Source: Pectobacterium polonicum | GTDB lineage: Bacteria > Pseudomonadota > Gammaproteobacteria > Enterobacterales > Enterobacteriaceae | DNA: 64,000 nt | Assembly (NCBI RefSeq): GCF_005497185.1 | Contig: NZ_RJTN01000001.1 | Coordinates: forward strand, 1-64,000 | Direction of reading: 5' to 3' | In this document: positions 48,377-58,539 of the stretch, piece after piece | How positions within the stretch are numbered: the stretch's first letter is position 1 | How the letters are laid out: each line of letters starts with the position of its first letter | Translations under genes and position numbers: made by a program | The notes under the pieces: generated by a model | The model's database searches: none | Told to the model about the DNA's origin: nothing | The model's input: only the letters and a program-made list of their open reading frames with translations

Positions 48377-49417
48377 TTACGGCGCCGGGAACGTAAAGCG
48401 GCGGTGAATAGCTTCCAGTTCGTCAAGGATCTCGCCGTCCAGCGTCAGGTTCTGGCTGTCGAGGTTGATTTGCAACTGCTCTAGCGTGGTCGCGCCCAGC
48501 AGCGTACTGGCGACGAACGGCTGTTGACGCACAAACGCTAATGCCATTTGTGCCGGGTTCAAACCGTGTTTTTGTGCCAGAGCTACGTACTCGGCAACGG
48601 CTGCCTGAGCCTGTGGGCCGGTATAGCGTGTGAAGCGGCTGAATAGCGTGTTGCGCGCGTCGGCGGGTTTCGCGCCATTCAGGTACTTACCCGTCAGCGT
48701 ACCGAACGCCAGCGATGAATAGGCGAGGAGTTCGACGCCTTCATGCTGGCTGATTTCCGCCAGGCCGACTTCAAAACTGCGATTCAGCAGACTGTAGGGG
48801 TTCTGGATCGATACGATACGCGGCAGATCGTGTTTTTCCGCCAAATTCAGGTAGCGCATCACGCCCCATGGAGTTTCGTTGGAAACGCCGATATAGCGAA
48901 TTTTACCGGCACGTACCTGTTCATTTAACGCTTCCAGCGTTTCTAGCAGCGTTACTACTGGTTTGTCGTCAGTATATTGATAGTTAAGCTTGCCAAAGCA
49001 GTTGGTCTGGCGTTGCGGCCAATGTAACTGATAGAGATCGATATAGTCAGTATTCAGACGTTGCAGGCTGGCATCCAGCGCTGCGCGGATGTTTTTTCTA
49101 TCCAACGCCTGCTGTGGGCGAATGCTGTGATCGCTTCCGCGCACAGGACCTGAGACTTTACTCGCTACAATCAATTTCTCACGCCCGCCACGTGATTTCA
49201 GCCAGGAACCGATATAGCTCTCGGTTAACCCCTGCGTTTCCGGGCGTGGGGGAACGGCGTACATTTCTGCTGTGTCAATCAGGTTAACACCTGCGGCAAT
49301 GGCGTGATCTAACTGGGCATGAGCGTCTGCTTCGCTGTTTTGTTCGCCAAAGGTCATCGTACCAAGACCCAGCACGCTCACTTCTAAAGAACTATGGGGA
49401 ATACGGTGATATTGCAT
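48377..49417 (-). CDS. tas: Aldo-keto reductase Tas
   Basis: A 346-residue NADP(H)-dependent aldo-keto reductase, co-linear with E. coli Tas (opening MQYHRIPHSSLEVS and closing FTFPAP). Catalytic residues: D48 and Y53 (IDTAEMY), K near 86 (IVASKVSG) and H in LYQLHWPQR. Tas complements a tyrosine auxotrophy in E. coli under starvation; its true substrate is unknown. It sits beside ygdR and mutH as in E. coli. Confidence 0.95.
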   Translation of the reverse strand: MQYHRIPHSSLEVSVLGLGTMTFGEQNSEADAHAQLDHAIAAGVNLIDTAEMYAVPPRPETQGLTESYIGSWLKSRGGREKLIVASKVSGPVRGSDHSIRPQQALDRKNIRAALDASLQRLNTDYIDLYQLHWPQRQTNCFGKLNYQYTDDKPVVTLLETLEALNEQVRAGKIRYIGVSNETPWGVMRYLNLAEKHDLPRIVSIQNPYSLLNRSFEVGLAEISQHEGVELLAYSSLAFGTLTGKYLNGAKPADARNTLFSRFTRYTGPQAQAAVAEYVALAQKHGLNPAQMALAFVRQQPFVASTLLGATTLEQLQINLDSQNLTLDGEILDELEAIHRRFTFPAP

Positions 49418-49623
49418 TGCCAGCTTCCTTATGTCTGAAAATAGCAGGAGTATTTCCCGTCATCTCCGCATGATTTGCTGCGATTCCAATGAGTTTGGGA
49501 AGACACACCTGAATTCGACTATAAACGAAGCCGTGGCGAGTGGGGAAGTCTCTTCTGCTATCCTTTTCGGATTATTCATCGCTGATGAAGCCCGATGCGC
49601 GACGTTTCGGGCTGACAGCGATC

Positions 49624-49842
49624 TTAGCGCTGTACGATTTGAGATACTTGATCGCTGTTGATTTGTTTCTGATTGCCTTGCTCATCGGTATAGCTAAGCA
49701 GCCCGGTATCTTTATCTAACACAGGTTTCCCTTGTGTCAGGAGCATTTGCCCCTCTTTTGTTGCCATCACATAGTCACTGGAACAGCCTGCGAGGGTAAA
49801 TAGTAATGCCAGTGTTATCGCCATTTTCATCTGTATTTTCAT
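49624..49842 (-). CDS. ygdR: YgdI/YgdR-family small lipoprotein
   Basis: A 72-residue lipoprotein. The signal and lipobox LAGC with lipidated Cys20 precede a small SH3-like domain ([39 protein letters not shown] pattern) typical of YgdI/YgdR. Gene position between tas and mutH supports YgdR. In E. coli ygdQ lies between ygdR and mutH, but it is absent here. Confidence 0.9.
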   Translation of the reverse strand: MKIQMKMAITLALLFTLAGCSSDYVMATKEGQMLLTQGKPVLDKDTGLLSYTDEQGNQKQINSDQVSQIVQR

Positions 49843-49951
49843 CGTATTAACCCATAAAGAAATCTAACGCTTAAGGTGAGTCTAGCAAATGGTCGCGGGG
49901 GATAACGTAGGAATAATGGAAAAAATGCGTTTGGAAGGCATTAATTATGTA

Positions 49952-50644
49952 TCACTCGGCCTGCATAAAATGACGAGCCAGTAATGGCGCAGTAAAGGTT
50001 TTCTTCAGATAGAACCCGCGTGGTAAGGTTAGAATCGGTTGACCGAATTCGCCAATCGCCTCCGTTAATGCCCGACTATTTGCTGCCTTGGGACGTAGTT
50101 GCAGCACTTCACCATGCCGGGCGGTGATGCTTTCTACCCTGCCGAGCACGATGAGATCCATCAATTCTTCCCAATCACAGCGTAGTTGCTCTTCCTCTTC
50201 TGCACTGGGACTCCATATCAACGGTGTACCAATACGGCGCTCCCCCAGCGGAATGTGACGCGAGCCTTCCACTGGAATCCACAACACTCGGGCGAGCTTA
50301 TGCCGCACATGGCTGCTTTCCCACGTTACGCCGCTGTTGCCTGTTAACGGTGCGACGCAGACGAAGGTGGTTTCCAGCGGTTTGCCTTGTTCATCAATAG
50401 GGATAGTTTTTAGCTCAATGCCAATATCCGGGAAATCCTGCTCGGGCTTGCTGCCTGCGCTTGCACCCAGAAAACGTTCCAGCAACACACCAATCCAGCC
50501 TTTATCACGTTTTAGGTTGGCAGGAAGTGGCAGACGAGCGAGGTTCGCTAATTCCGCGAGGTTATAACCTGCGAGGGACTGCGCACGTTCCTGCAAGGCT
50601 TGCTCATTTTGCGGCGCTGTTGTGTGAACTGAGGGTGAATTCAT
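49952..50644 (-). CDS. mutH: DNA mismatch repair endonuclease MutH
   Basis: A 230-residue endonuclease that nicks the unmethylated strand at hemimethylated GATC in MutSL-directed repair. The D-x6-E-x-K catalytic triad is present as D70, E77 and K79 ([12 protein letters not shown]). The start at 50644 ([14 protein letters not shown]) is selected because it gives the family length and residue numbering; the frame stays open upstream but without coding character. Divergent from rppH. Confidence 0.95.
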   Translation of the reverse strand: MNSPSVHTTAPQNEQALQERAQSLAGYNLAELANLARLPLPANLKRDKGWIGVLLERFLGASAGSKPEQDFPDIGIELKTIPIDEQGKPLETTFVCVAPLTGNSGVTWESSHVRHKLARVLWIPVEGSRHIPLGERRIGTPLIWSPSAEEEEQLRCDWEELMDLIVLGRVESITARHGEVLQLRPKAANSRALTEAIGEFGQPILTLPRGFYLKKTFTAPLLARHFMQAE

Positions 50645-51340
50645 AGGATATCGCTCGATATTTTTTCGCTCAAAAAAAACACAACAAATAGAAAAGACAA
50701 ACACACAGCCTATAAGATTGTGGAGAGAAACAATAATAGCATGATTCGTAGCGTTTTTTTTCAGTGTGATGGCGATCACTGAATGCAGTTTTGCAAACTG
50801 TGCACGTATAACCACCGACAATAAACAGGATTTTACACTAGGTTATCCACAGATATCTTGGATAACCCACATAAACATGAATTACTGGTTCCATTTACAG
50901 CCTTGACTCCCGGCCTTTTTACTGTGTTTGCCTATTTATTGCCTGAGTTTGAGGCATTCCCTGTGGATAAAGTCGGCATAGTGCGATCTTTCACCAATCT
51001 TGCATTGGACGCCATTTGAACAAACAACAAGGGGGCGTTATTTTGGTTTGGATGGTTTGTAATTTAATGAATAAAAAGCACTATTTTTAAATTCGTAGTG
51101 ATTTTCTTTCTTCATGAAAAATGAGTTTTACTCACTTCTTCATGGGTTCTGCACAAAGATGTCCACAGAAAAAGTGAATAAATTGCAGGTTATGGTCTTC
51201 ACATGTTTATAACTTTGATCTTATCTGTGGGTTATCTTAATTTTATTAGTGTCACATGCTTTCTAAGCAGTGGTTTACCGCCTGACGGGAGTGTGAAACA
51301 ATCAGGTCATCTTTGCGTTGATGTTTATTGAGGTAGTCCG
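50645..51340. other. Long mutH-rppH intergenic region with DnaA-box-like sites
   Basis: AT-rich, no gene seen. Perfect DnaA boxes TTATCCACA at 50843-50851 and its inverse TGTGGATAA at 50962-50970, with weaker relatives near 51160-51167 and 51226-51234. It contains the divergent promoters of mutH and rppH. The wide spacing and lack of iterons do not suggest a replication origin. Confidence 0.55.
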
Positions 51341-51874
51341 GTGATCGATGATGATGGCTACCGCCCAAACGTTGGTATTGTAATTTGTAATCGGCAGGGG
51401 CAGGTGATGTGGGCCCGGCGCTATGGTCAGCACTCCTGGCAGTTTCCGCAGGGGGGAATTAACCCCGGTGAAAGTGCCGAGCAAGCGATGTACCGCGAAC
51501 TGTTTGAAGAAGTCGGGTTAAGAAAAAAGGATGTGCGCGTGTTGGCATCTACCCGTAACTGGTTACGCTATAAATTACCAAAGCGTTTGGTGCGTTGGGA
51601 TACAAAACCGGTCTGTATCGGCCAAAAGCAAAAATGGTTTTTGCTACAGTTGATGTGTAATGAGTCGGATATCAATATGCAGAGCAGCGGCACACCAGAG
51701 TTTGATGGTTGGCGCTGGGTGAGTTACTGGTATCCGGTACGTCAGGTCGTCTCTTTTAAGCGAGATGTGTATCGTCGCGTGATGAAGGAATTTATCAACC
51801 CGGTGATCCTGCTTCAGGAGAGTGCTGCGGTTCGGATGGCACCCCCACCCGGTCCTCGGCGAAAAAGAGGGTAA
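51341..51874 (+). CDS. rppH: RNA pyrophosphohydrolase
   Basis: A 177-residue NUDIX hydrolase that removes pyrophosphate from 5'-triphosphate RNA and triggers RNase E-dependent decay. The Nudix box [23 protein letters not shown] pattern is at residues 38-60. The start is GTG at 51341 ([17 protein letters not shown]), as in related enterobacteria. It is followed by ptsP after 12 bases in one operon. Confidence 0.97.
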   Translation: MIDDDGYRPNVGIVICNRQGQVMWARRYGQHSWQFPQGGINPGESAEQAMYRELFEEVGLRKKDVRVLASTRNWLRYKLPKRLVRWDTKPVCIGQKQKWFLLQLMCNESDINMQSSGTPEFDGWRWVSYWYPVRQVVSFKRDVYRRVMKEFINPVILLQESAAVRMAPPPGPRRKRG

Positions 51875-51886
51875 TTCAGGCACATT

Positions 51887-54133
51887 ATGCTCACGCGCTT
51901 GCGAGAAATTGTCGAAAATGTTGCGGCAACGGCCCGCCTTAGTGATGCGCTGGACATTCTGGTCAATGAGACCTGTCAGGCTATGGACACGGAAGTCTGT
52001 TCCATTTATCTGGCCGATCACGATCGTCAATGCTATTACCTGATGGCGACGCGCGGGTTGAAGAAACCGCGCGGACGCACGGTTACGCTGGCATTTGGGC
52101 AAGGTATTGTTGGGTTGGTTGGGCAACGCGCCGAACCCATCAATCTGGCCGACGCGCGTGCGCATCCCAGCTTTAAATTCATCCCCGCAGTGAAAGAGCA
52201 ACATTTCCGCTCTTTTCTTGGCGTTCCCATTATTTATCGTCGTCATTTGTTGGGCGTGCTGGTGGTTCAACAGCGCGAACATCGTCAATTTGATAAAAAC
52301 GAAGAATCATTCATGGTAACGCTGGCCACGCAGATGGCCGCGATTCTTTCCCTTTCACAGATAAAAACGCTCTTTGGTCAATACCGCCAGACGCGCGTCA
52401 AAGCGCTGGTGGCTGCACCCGGTGTGGCGATTGCCCCCGGCTGGCAGGATTGTACCCAGCCTTCTCTGGAACAGGTTTTTCCCGCATCGAGTTTGGACAG
52501 CGAACGCGAGCGTTCCCGCTTAACGCAGGCGTTAGAAGAGGCGACGGCGGAATTCCGTCGTTTTAGCAAACGCTTCAGCGCCAGTGCACAGAAAGAGAGC
52601 GCGGCGATTTTCGACTTGTACTCGCACTTGCTGAATGATGCGCGGCTCAAACGTGAACTGTTTCAGGAAGTGGACGCAGGGAATGCCGCTGAGTGGGCCG
52701 TCAAACTGGTGATCGAACGCTTTGCCGCGCAATTCACCAATTTGCAGGATACCTACTTACGCGAGCGTGCGGGCGATCTGCGCGCGTTAGGGCAACGACT
52801 GCTGTTTCACCTCGACGATAATGCGCAAATCATGGGGCAATGGCCTGAGCGTTTCATCCTCGTAGCGGACGAGTTAACGGCTACGCTGCTGGCAGAGTTG
52901 CCGCCGGAGCGGTTAGCGGGCGTCGTTGTTTATGACGGTGCTGCCAATTCGCATGCGGCGATCTTGGTGCGAGCCATGGGCATTCCGACGCTGGTTGGCG
53001 CGGACATTCAGCCAGACTTGCTACATCAACGCCAGCTGATCATTGACGGCTATCGCGGTGAGCTGTTGGTCGATCCTGAACCTGTTCTGGTTCAGGAATA
53101 CCAACGTTTGCTGACGGAAGAAAATGAGCTGACTCGTCTGGCCGAAGGTGAAATGGAGCAGCCTGCGGTGCTGAAAAGTGGTGAACGCATTCAGGTCATG
53201 TTGAATGCGGGATTAAGTGCCGAACATGAAAAACGTTTTATTAATCAGGTTGATGGCGTTGGATTGTACCGCACAGAAATCCCTTTTATGCTACAAAGCG
53301 GGTTTCCGTCCGAAGATGAGCAGATGGCGCAATACCAAAGCATGCTGGCGCTTTATCCTACACGCCCTGTGATGCTGCGCACGCTGGATATTGGTGCGGA
53401 TAAGCCGCTGCCTTATTTGCCGATCAGCGAAGAAAACCCCTGTCTCGGCTGGCGTGGCATTCGTATTACGCTCGATCAGCCTGAAATCTTTCTGATCCAG
53501 GTGCGTGCCATGCTGCGTGCTAATGCGCATATTGGCAATCTCAATATCCTGCTGCCGATGATCAGCAGCCTGGATGAAATCAGTGAAGCGCGCCGCCTGA
53601 TCGATCAGGCTACAGGTGAAGTGGAGGAATTACTGGGCTTCCCGCAGCCCAAGCCGCGAATTGGGATCATGATTGAAGTCCCATCGATGCTGTTCCTGCT
53701 CCCCCATCTGGCTTCTCGCATCGATTTTGTTTCGGTTGGCACCAACGATCTGACGCAGTACCTGCTGGCGGTGGATCGTAACAATGCCCACGTCGCGTCG
53801 CTCTATGACAGTCTGCATCCTTCCATGTTGCAGGCGCTGAAGATGATCGCCGTTGAGTGCGAACGGCATAACATTCCGCTTTCCGTGTGCGGCGAAATGG
53901 CGGGGGAAGCACTTGGTGCACTGCTGTTGACGGGGCTGGGTTATCGCTCGCTCAGTATGAATGGCCGTGGCGTGGCGCGAATTAAATACCTGCTGCGCCA
54001 AATTACCTTGTCTGAATCGCAGGCGTTAGTGCAGCAGTTACTGAGCGCACAGAGTGCAACGGAGGTCCGGCAGTGGGCGGCGATTTTCATGGAAGAACGC
54101 GGGCTGGGCGGTTTGATTCGCGGCGGGCGCTAA
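51887..54133 (+). CDS. ptsP: Enzyme I-Ntr, phosphoenolpyruvate-protein phosphotransferase
   Basis: A 748-residue first enzyme of the nitrogen PTS, passing phosphate from PEP to NPr (PtsO). The N-terminal GAF domain (about 5-150) is followed by the EI domains: phospho-histidine H356 in GAANSHAAILVRAMG, and the PEP-binding C-terminal TIM barrel with SVGTNDLTQY and VCGEMAG. Translated from ATG 51887 just after rppH. Co-transcription with rppH is expected. Confidence 0.97.
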   Translation: MLTRLREIVENVAATARLSDALDILVNETCQAMDTEVCSIYLADHDRQCYYLMATRGLKKPRGRTVTLAFGQGIVGLVGQRAEPINLADARAHPSFKFIPAVKEQHFRSFLGVPIIYRRHLLGVLVVQQREHRQFDKNEESFMVTLATQMAAILSLSQIKTLFGQYRQTRVKALVAAPGVAIAPGWQDCTQPSLEQVFPASSLDSERERSRLTQALEEATAEFRRFSKRFSASAQKESAAIFDLYSHLLNDARLKRELFQEVDAGNAAEWAVKLVIERFAAQFTNLQDTYLRERAGDLRALGQRLLFHLDDNAQIMGQWPERFILVADELTATLLAELPPERLAGVVVYDGAANSHAAILVRAMGIPTLVGADIQPDLLHQRQLIIDGYRGELLVDPEPVLVQEYQRLLTEENELTRLAEGEMEQPAVLKSGERIQVMLNAGLSAEHEKRFINQVDGVGLYRTEIPFMLQSGFPSEDEQMAQYQSMLALYPTRPVMLRTLDIGADKPLPYLPISEENPCLGWRGIRITLDQPEIFLIQVRAMLRANAHIGNLNILLPMISSLDEISEARRLIDQATGEVEELLGFPQPKPRIGIMIEVPSMLFLLPHLASRIDFVSVGTNDLTQYLLAVDRNNAHVASLYDSLHPSMLQALKMIAVECERHNIPLSVCGEMAGEALGALLLTGLGYRSLSMNGRGVARIKYLLRQITLSESQALVQQLLSAQSATEVRQWAAIFMEERGLGGLIRGGR

Positions 54134-54359
54134 TTCGTCGCGAGACGATCTCTACGGAGACATCGTGATTTAATTGCGAATAAATGTTTAACGACGCATA
54201 AATGTTTTACAGAACTTTTCCCGTGCGAAGTCAACGAGCGCGGGTGCGTATGCTATGATTCGCCACCGCGGTTCGCAGGAACGAATTCATTCTCCTGCCT
54301 TTTGCCTATCAATGACGATCCCGCAAGCGGGCATAACACAATAAAATATGTGGTGAATG

Positions 54360-55226
54360 ATGACGACAAGCTATCTGGCGTTTCCTCAGTTTGATCCAGT
54401 GATTTTCTCAATTGGCCCGTTAGCGCTGCACTGGTATGGGCTGATGTATCTGGTGGGTTTTGTCTTTGCCATGTGGTTGGCGGTGCGCCGGGCGAATAAA
54501 CCGGGTAGCGGTTGGACCAAAGATGAAGTCGAGAACCTGCTGTATATGGGGTTCCTTGGGGTTTTCGTCGGCGGGCGTCTGGGCTACGTCCTGTTTTATG
54601 CCTTCCCGTCATTTCTTGAAAATCCGCTCTATCTGTTCAAAGTCTGGGATGGTGGCATGTCGTTCCACGGTGGCTTAATGGGCGTGATCTGCGTCATGCT
54701 GTGGTTCGCTCACCGGAGCAAACGCCATTTCTTCCAGGTCGCTGATTTTATTGCACCTCTGATTCCTTTTGGACTCGGTGCTGGCCGTTTGGGGAACTTT
54801 ATCAACGGCGAACTATGGGGGCGTGTCACAACGGATACCCCGTGGGCTATGTTGTTTCCTGGCTCGCGCAGCGAAGATATGATGCTGGCCGTTAGCAACC
54901 CGCAATGGCAGACGATTTTCAATCAGTACGGTATGCTACCGCGTCATCCTTCTCAGCTGTATCAAATGATGCTGGAAGGGGTGGCACTGTTTATCATTCT
55001 GAATCTCTTTATCCGTAAATCTCGGCCGATGGGCAGCGTGTCAGGGCTTTTCCTGATCGGTTACGGTTCGTTCAGAATTATTACCGAATTCTTCCGTCAG
55101 CCGGATGCGCAGTTGGGGCTATTCGGTGACCTTTTCAGCATGGGGCAAATCCTGTCGCTGCCGATGGTGATCGCTGGTGTTCTGATGATGGTCTGGGCTT
55201 ATCGCCGTCAGCCTGCACAGCAATAA
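54360..55226 (+). CDS. lgt: Prolipoprotein diacylglyceryl transferase
   Basis: A 288-residue inner-membrane enzyme that adds diacylglycerol to the lipobox Cys of prolipoproteins such as MltC and YgdR in this window. Seven transmembrane segments. The conserved MSFHGGLMG (H103 region) and [14 protein letters not shown] motifs are present. ATG 54360 is preferred to 54357 because the family begins M-T-x-S-Y-L; GGTGA lies just before. thyA follows. Confidence 0.95.
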   Translation: MTTSYLAFPQFDPVIFSIGPLALHWYGLMYLVGFVFAMWLAVRRANKPGSGWTKDEVENLLYMGFLGVFVGGRLGYVLFYAFPSFLENPLYLFKVWDGGMSFHGGLMGVICVMLWFAHRSKRHFFQVADFIAPLIPFGLGAGRLGNFINGELWGRVTTDTPWAMLFPGSRSEDMMLAVSNPQWQTIFNQYGMLPRHPSQLYQMMLEGVALFIILNLFIRKSRPMGSVSGLFLIGYGSFRIITEFFRQPDAQLGLFGDLFSMGQILSLPMVIAGVLMMVWAYRRQPAQQ

Positions 55227-55262
55227 TCCGCCGTCCTTCTTTAATCTTTGTGGTGAGGTAGT

Positions 55263-56057
55263 ATGAAACAGTATCTGGATCTGATGAAGAAAGTGCTTGA
55301 AGAAGGCACGCCGAAAGCCGACCGCACCGGCACGGGCACGCGTTCTATTTTCGGCCATCAGATGCGTTTCAACTTGCAGGACGGATTCCCGCTGGTTACC
55401 ACCAAAAAATGCCACCTGCGTTCGATTATCCATGAACTGCTCTGGTTCCTGAATGGCGATACCAATGTTGCTTATCTGCATGAAAACAAAGTCAGTATTT
55501 GGGACGAATGGGCGGATGAGAACGGTGATTTGGGGCCGGTTTACGGTAAGCAGTGGCGTTCATGGGGCGCCGCAGACGGTCGCCAGATTGACCAGTTGAA
55601 GAATGTCCTGACCCAATTGAGACAAGATCCAGATTCTCGCCGTATTATCGTGTCTGCCTGGAACGTAGGTGAACTGGACAAAATGGCGCTGGCACCGTGC
55701 CACGCGTTTTTTCAGTTCTACGTGGCAGATGGCAAACTCTCTTGCCAGCTTTATCAGCGTTCATGCGATATCTTCCTCGGTTTGCCGTTCAACATCGCTA
55801 GCTATGCGCTGCTGGTACATATGGTGGCGCAGCAGTGCGATCTGGACGTCGGTGATTTCGTCTGGACCGGTGGTGACACGCATCTGTACAACAACCATAT
55901 GGAACAGACGCATTTACAGCTGAGCCGTGAACCGCGCGCGCTGCCTAAACTGGTGATTAAGCGCCGCCCGGATACGCTGTTCGACTACCGCTTCGAAGAC
56001 TTTGAAATTGAGGGGTACGATCCGCATCCCGCCATCAAAGCCCCGGTTGCGATCTAA
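55263..56057 (+). CDS. thyA: Thymidylate synthase
   Basis: A 264-residue enzyme converting dUMP to dTMP with methylene-tetrahydrofolate. Catalytic C146 ([11 protein letters not shown]), the [13 protein letters not shown] phosphate loop and the [31 protein letters not shown] end are all present. The length equals the E. coli protein. The start has TGAGG upstream. A terminator follows. Confidence 0.98.
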   Translation: MKQYLDLMKKVLEEGTPKADRTGTGTRSIFGHQMRFNLQDGFPLVTTKKCHLRSIIHELLWFLNGDTNVAYLHENKVSIWDEWADENGDLGPVYGKQWRSWGAADGRQIDQLKNVLTQLRQDPDSRRIIVSAWNVGELDKMALAPCHAFFQFYVADGKLSCQLYQRSCDIFLGLPFNIASYALLVHMVAQQCDLDVGDFVWTGGDTHLYNNHMEQTHLQLSREPRALPKLVIKRRPDTLFDYRFEDFEIEGYDPHPAIKAPVAI

Positions 56058-56077
56058 CCGTCCCCCACCATTTCTTC

Positions 56078-56103
56078 AGGGCCGCATAATGCGGCCCTTT
56101 TTG
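56078..56103 (+). terminator. Terminator after thyA
   Basis: AGGGCCGCA (56078-56086) with TGCGGCCCT (56090-56098) around TAA, followed by TTTTTG. Confidence 0.95.
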
Positions 56104-56238
56104 TTATTTCCTCTTTATTTCCCCATCTCCCCGCACGCTTTTTCTGTTGTTACATCGTTGCAGTAAAACATTGCGAGTCGCCACGTATAACGTCGTTAAC
56201 ACGCTGTTTTTGCTGATAAGACTCATTATCCTGACGCC

Positions 56239-56742
56239 ATGAAAACAGGGAATCGACAACCGCGAGGGTTTACCTTGCTTGAATTACTAGTGGTGCTGAC
56301 GATTGTGGCGCTGATGGCGGGCGGCGGTTTGCATGGCTGGATTCAGTATCAGCAGGCAATTCGTCTGGAGCAGAGTGCGCAGCAGTTGCTGGACTTCTTG
56401 AGTCGGGTTCAGGCGAATGCCTATTGGCATAACGAAACCCAGACAGTGAAGCTTCAACAGCAGGGTATGCTGTGGTGCATAGTGATTGGTCAGGGTGAAA
56501 AACAGGTCGAGGATGTGTGCCGCGAGAACCACCCTAGGCAGTTTGTTCGCCGTTCACAGGATGTGGTGCTGGCAACGTTCACAAGCAATGTTTTTACGTT
56601 CTTTGGCTTGCGTAACGCCGCACAGGCTGGACACATTTCGTTGTCGAACGCGGCGGGGCAACTACGTCTTGTTATTTCGGTGAGGGGACGCATGCGCCTG
56701 TGCAGCGAGTCGCAAGCTGTCTTGGCGATCCCATTATGTTGA
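56239..56742 (+). CDS. ppdA: Prepilin-type protein PpdA
   Basis: A 167-residue minor pseudopilin. The prepilin peptidase site is R-G/FTLLELLVVLTIVALMAG, with Glu at +5 and a hydrophobic N-terminal helix. The globular part has paired Cys residues. First of a four-gene cluster (ppdA-ppdB-ygdB-ppdC), translationally coupled to ppdB by a seven-base overlap. The products resemble GspH/I/J/K-type minor pilins, but no secretin or ATPase genes are in the window. Confidence 0.9.
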   Translation: MKTGNRQPRGFTLLELLVVLTIVALMAGGGLHGWIQYQQAIRLEQSAQQLLDFLSRVQANAYWHNETQTVKLQQQGMLWCIVIGQGEKQVEDVCRENHPRQFVRRSQDVVLATFTSNVFTFFGLRNAAQAGHISLSNAAGQLRLVISVRGRMRLCSESQAVLAIPLC

Positions 56743-57377
56743 AACAGATCGTGTTGAAACAGATCGTGTTAAGAGAAGCGGTGTTGAGGCCCGCAGAGAG
56801 AAGGCGTGAACAGCGCGGCTTCACGCTGCCGGAAGTCCTATTAGCGCTGAGCTTAGGCAGCCTGATTATGCTATCGGCAGCACAGTTGTACCCGCTGCTG
56901 CGTAGCCAAAGTCAGGATAGCGCACAGCGTTTTCGGCTGGAGCAGTTGTTCAGTCAGGTGGCGATGGGAATTGAGAAAGACATCCGTCGGGCAGGTTTTT
57001 GTGCGGGAACCTGTCAGGGAAAGGCGATAAGCATAGGGAATTATCCAGGGGAGGCGGAAAACAGCTGTCTGAATGTCTCTTACGACCTGAACCGGAATGG
57101 GACTTGGGATGGCGGAGAACAACAGGATGCGGAATCTTTTGGCTATCGCCTGCGTAGTCGGTCACTGGAGATTCAAAGTGGTGCGCATAATTGTCAGGGC
57201 GACAGGTGGGAAAAGCTGTTTGATCCGCAGGAGGTGGCGCTGACGGTGTTCCAGCTACGGCGTCTGGCTGCACAAAACGGAGTGGCATTGTATGAACTGC
57301 AACTGGCCGGTTATTGGAGCAAGCGTCCTGCTGTTCGACAACATATTACCCGCCTGATACTGAGGCGTAACCAATGA
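56736..57377 (+). CDS. ppdB: Prepilin-type protein PpdB
   Basis: A 213-residue minor pseudopilin (GspJ-like). The processing site is R-G/FTLPEVLLALSLGSLIML about 27 residues from the chosen start, an unusually long leader. That leader contains a duplication: LKQIV-LKQIV, encoded by two identical 15-base units (56739-56753 and 56754-56768). The start at 56736 overlaps ppdA; an upstream ATG at 56700 is possible. The ygdB gene overlaps its end by four bases. Confidence 0.85.
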   Translation: MLKQIVLKQIVLREAVLRPAERRREQRGFTLPEVLLALSLGSLIMLSAAQLYPLLRSQSQDSAQRFRLEQLFSQVAMGIEKDIRRAGFCAGTCQGKAISIGNYPGEAENSCLNVSYDLNRNGTWDGGEQQDAESFGYRLRSRSLEIQSGAHNCQGDRWEKLFDPQEVALTVFQLRRLAAQNGVALYELQLAGYWSKRPAVRQHITRLILRRNQ

Positions 57378-57829
57378 AGAAAGGATCGCAAAAGGGAAGC
57401 GGTACACTGGCTATGGTGATGCTGATCGCGATTATTGGCCTGCTGTTGATGTCTGGTTTGCAACGTCAGCTCGATGCCGCCATTCAGGTGGGGAACGATG
57501 AACGACACTATCTGAGAGCGTTCAATCAGGCATTGTCCGCGCTGAATTGGGGAAGAGGGCAGCGTTGGAACACGCTAACGGAAAACTGGCAGTGTCAGCA
57601 GTTGTCGGCAGAACAGCTTGTGGTATGCCTGCGTGCGGCCTCGGACGGGGAACAAGGATTACTGCGTGGCGAAGGGGCTCTTCCCACGTTGGCGCGGCCG
57701 TTAAGGTTGTACCAACGTGTGTCATTTTCGGTACTGTCGTCGGGTCAGATGGCGATTCAACCATTGGGTAATGGCTGGCTGGACTTTTGCCCTGATAAGG
57801 ATGTGGCACGCTGTGATGCAACGGAATAG
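57374..57829 (+). CDS. ygdB: YgdB (DUF2509) family protein
   Basis: A 151-residue protein with an N-terminal hydrophobic helix (SGTLAMVMLIAIIGLLLMSGL) and a Cys-containing globular part. It resembles the GspK-type/pilus-associated minor protein and lacks a canonical G/FTLxE site (the sequence is GSGTLAMVML). It overlaps ppdB by four bases and is followed by ppdC. Function in a pilus-like structure is inferred from context. Confidence 0.85.
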   Translation: MKKGSQKGSGTLAMVMLIAIIGLLLMSGLQRQLDAAIQVGNDERHYLRAFNQALSALNWGRGQRWNTLTENWQCQQLSAEQLVVCLRAASDGEQGLLRGEGALPTLARPLRLYQRVSFSVLSSGQMAIQPLGNGWLDFCPDKDVARCDATE

Positions 57830-57833
57830 CGTA

Positions 57834-58211
57834 ATGAACAACAGGTTCGTGAGCCATCAATCCGGTTTTAGCCTGCCGGAAACGCTGGTAGCGGTGCTGC
57901 TGTTTGTCGTCTCGCTGATGGGACTATTGCAATATCACCAGATCTTACAGCAGTCATTTCAGCACCAGTGGCAGCAGCGTCAGGCTTGGCGGTTTGCGAT
58001 GCAGCAGTTGGAGGCCTATGAAGCGGGTGTGCCGTATCATCCGTCAGATCCTGATAATATTGCGTCTTTTTCGAGTAAAAACTGGCAGTTTAGTCTGTCA
58101 GAACAGTTACAGAGCGGCGAATGCCGTCAGGTAACCGTAAGGGTCATGACGCCACGTCGCTATCAGGCTACACTAAACCGTTGGTTTTGCCTGTCATCAC
58201 CTGTCAGCTAA
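57834..58211 (+). CDS. ppdC: Prepilin-type protein PpdC
   Basis: A 125-residue minor pseudopilin (GspI-like). The processing site is SG/FSLPETLVAVLLFVVSLMGLLQ at residue about 11. Two cysteines lie near the C-terminus (GECRQ and RWFCLS). ATG 57834 lies five bases after the ygdB stop; ATG 57816 in the same frame is an alternative. Last gene before an ERIC-like repeat and recC. Confidence 0.85.
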   Translation: MNNRFVSHQSGFSLPETLVAVLLFVVSLMGLLQYHQILQQSFQHQWQQRQAWRFAMQQLEAYEAGVPYHPSDPDNIASFSSKNWQFSLSEQLQSGECRQVTVRVMTPRRYQATLNRWFCLSSPVS

Positions 58212-58226
58212 ACATGTCTGACAAAC

Positions 58227-58502
<276 letters not shown>

Positions 58503-58539
58503 GAATTATCAATCGTAAGCAGCGGTAGCAGGAGCCAGA

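Noticed and set aside
50822..51340. Replication origin of an integrated plasmid
   Set aside because: DnaA boxes are present, but there are no iterons or replication initiator gene, and the neighbours are conserved chromosomal genes.
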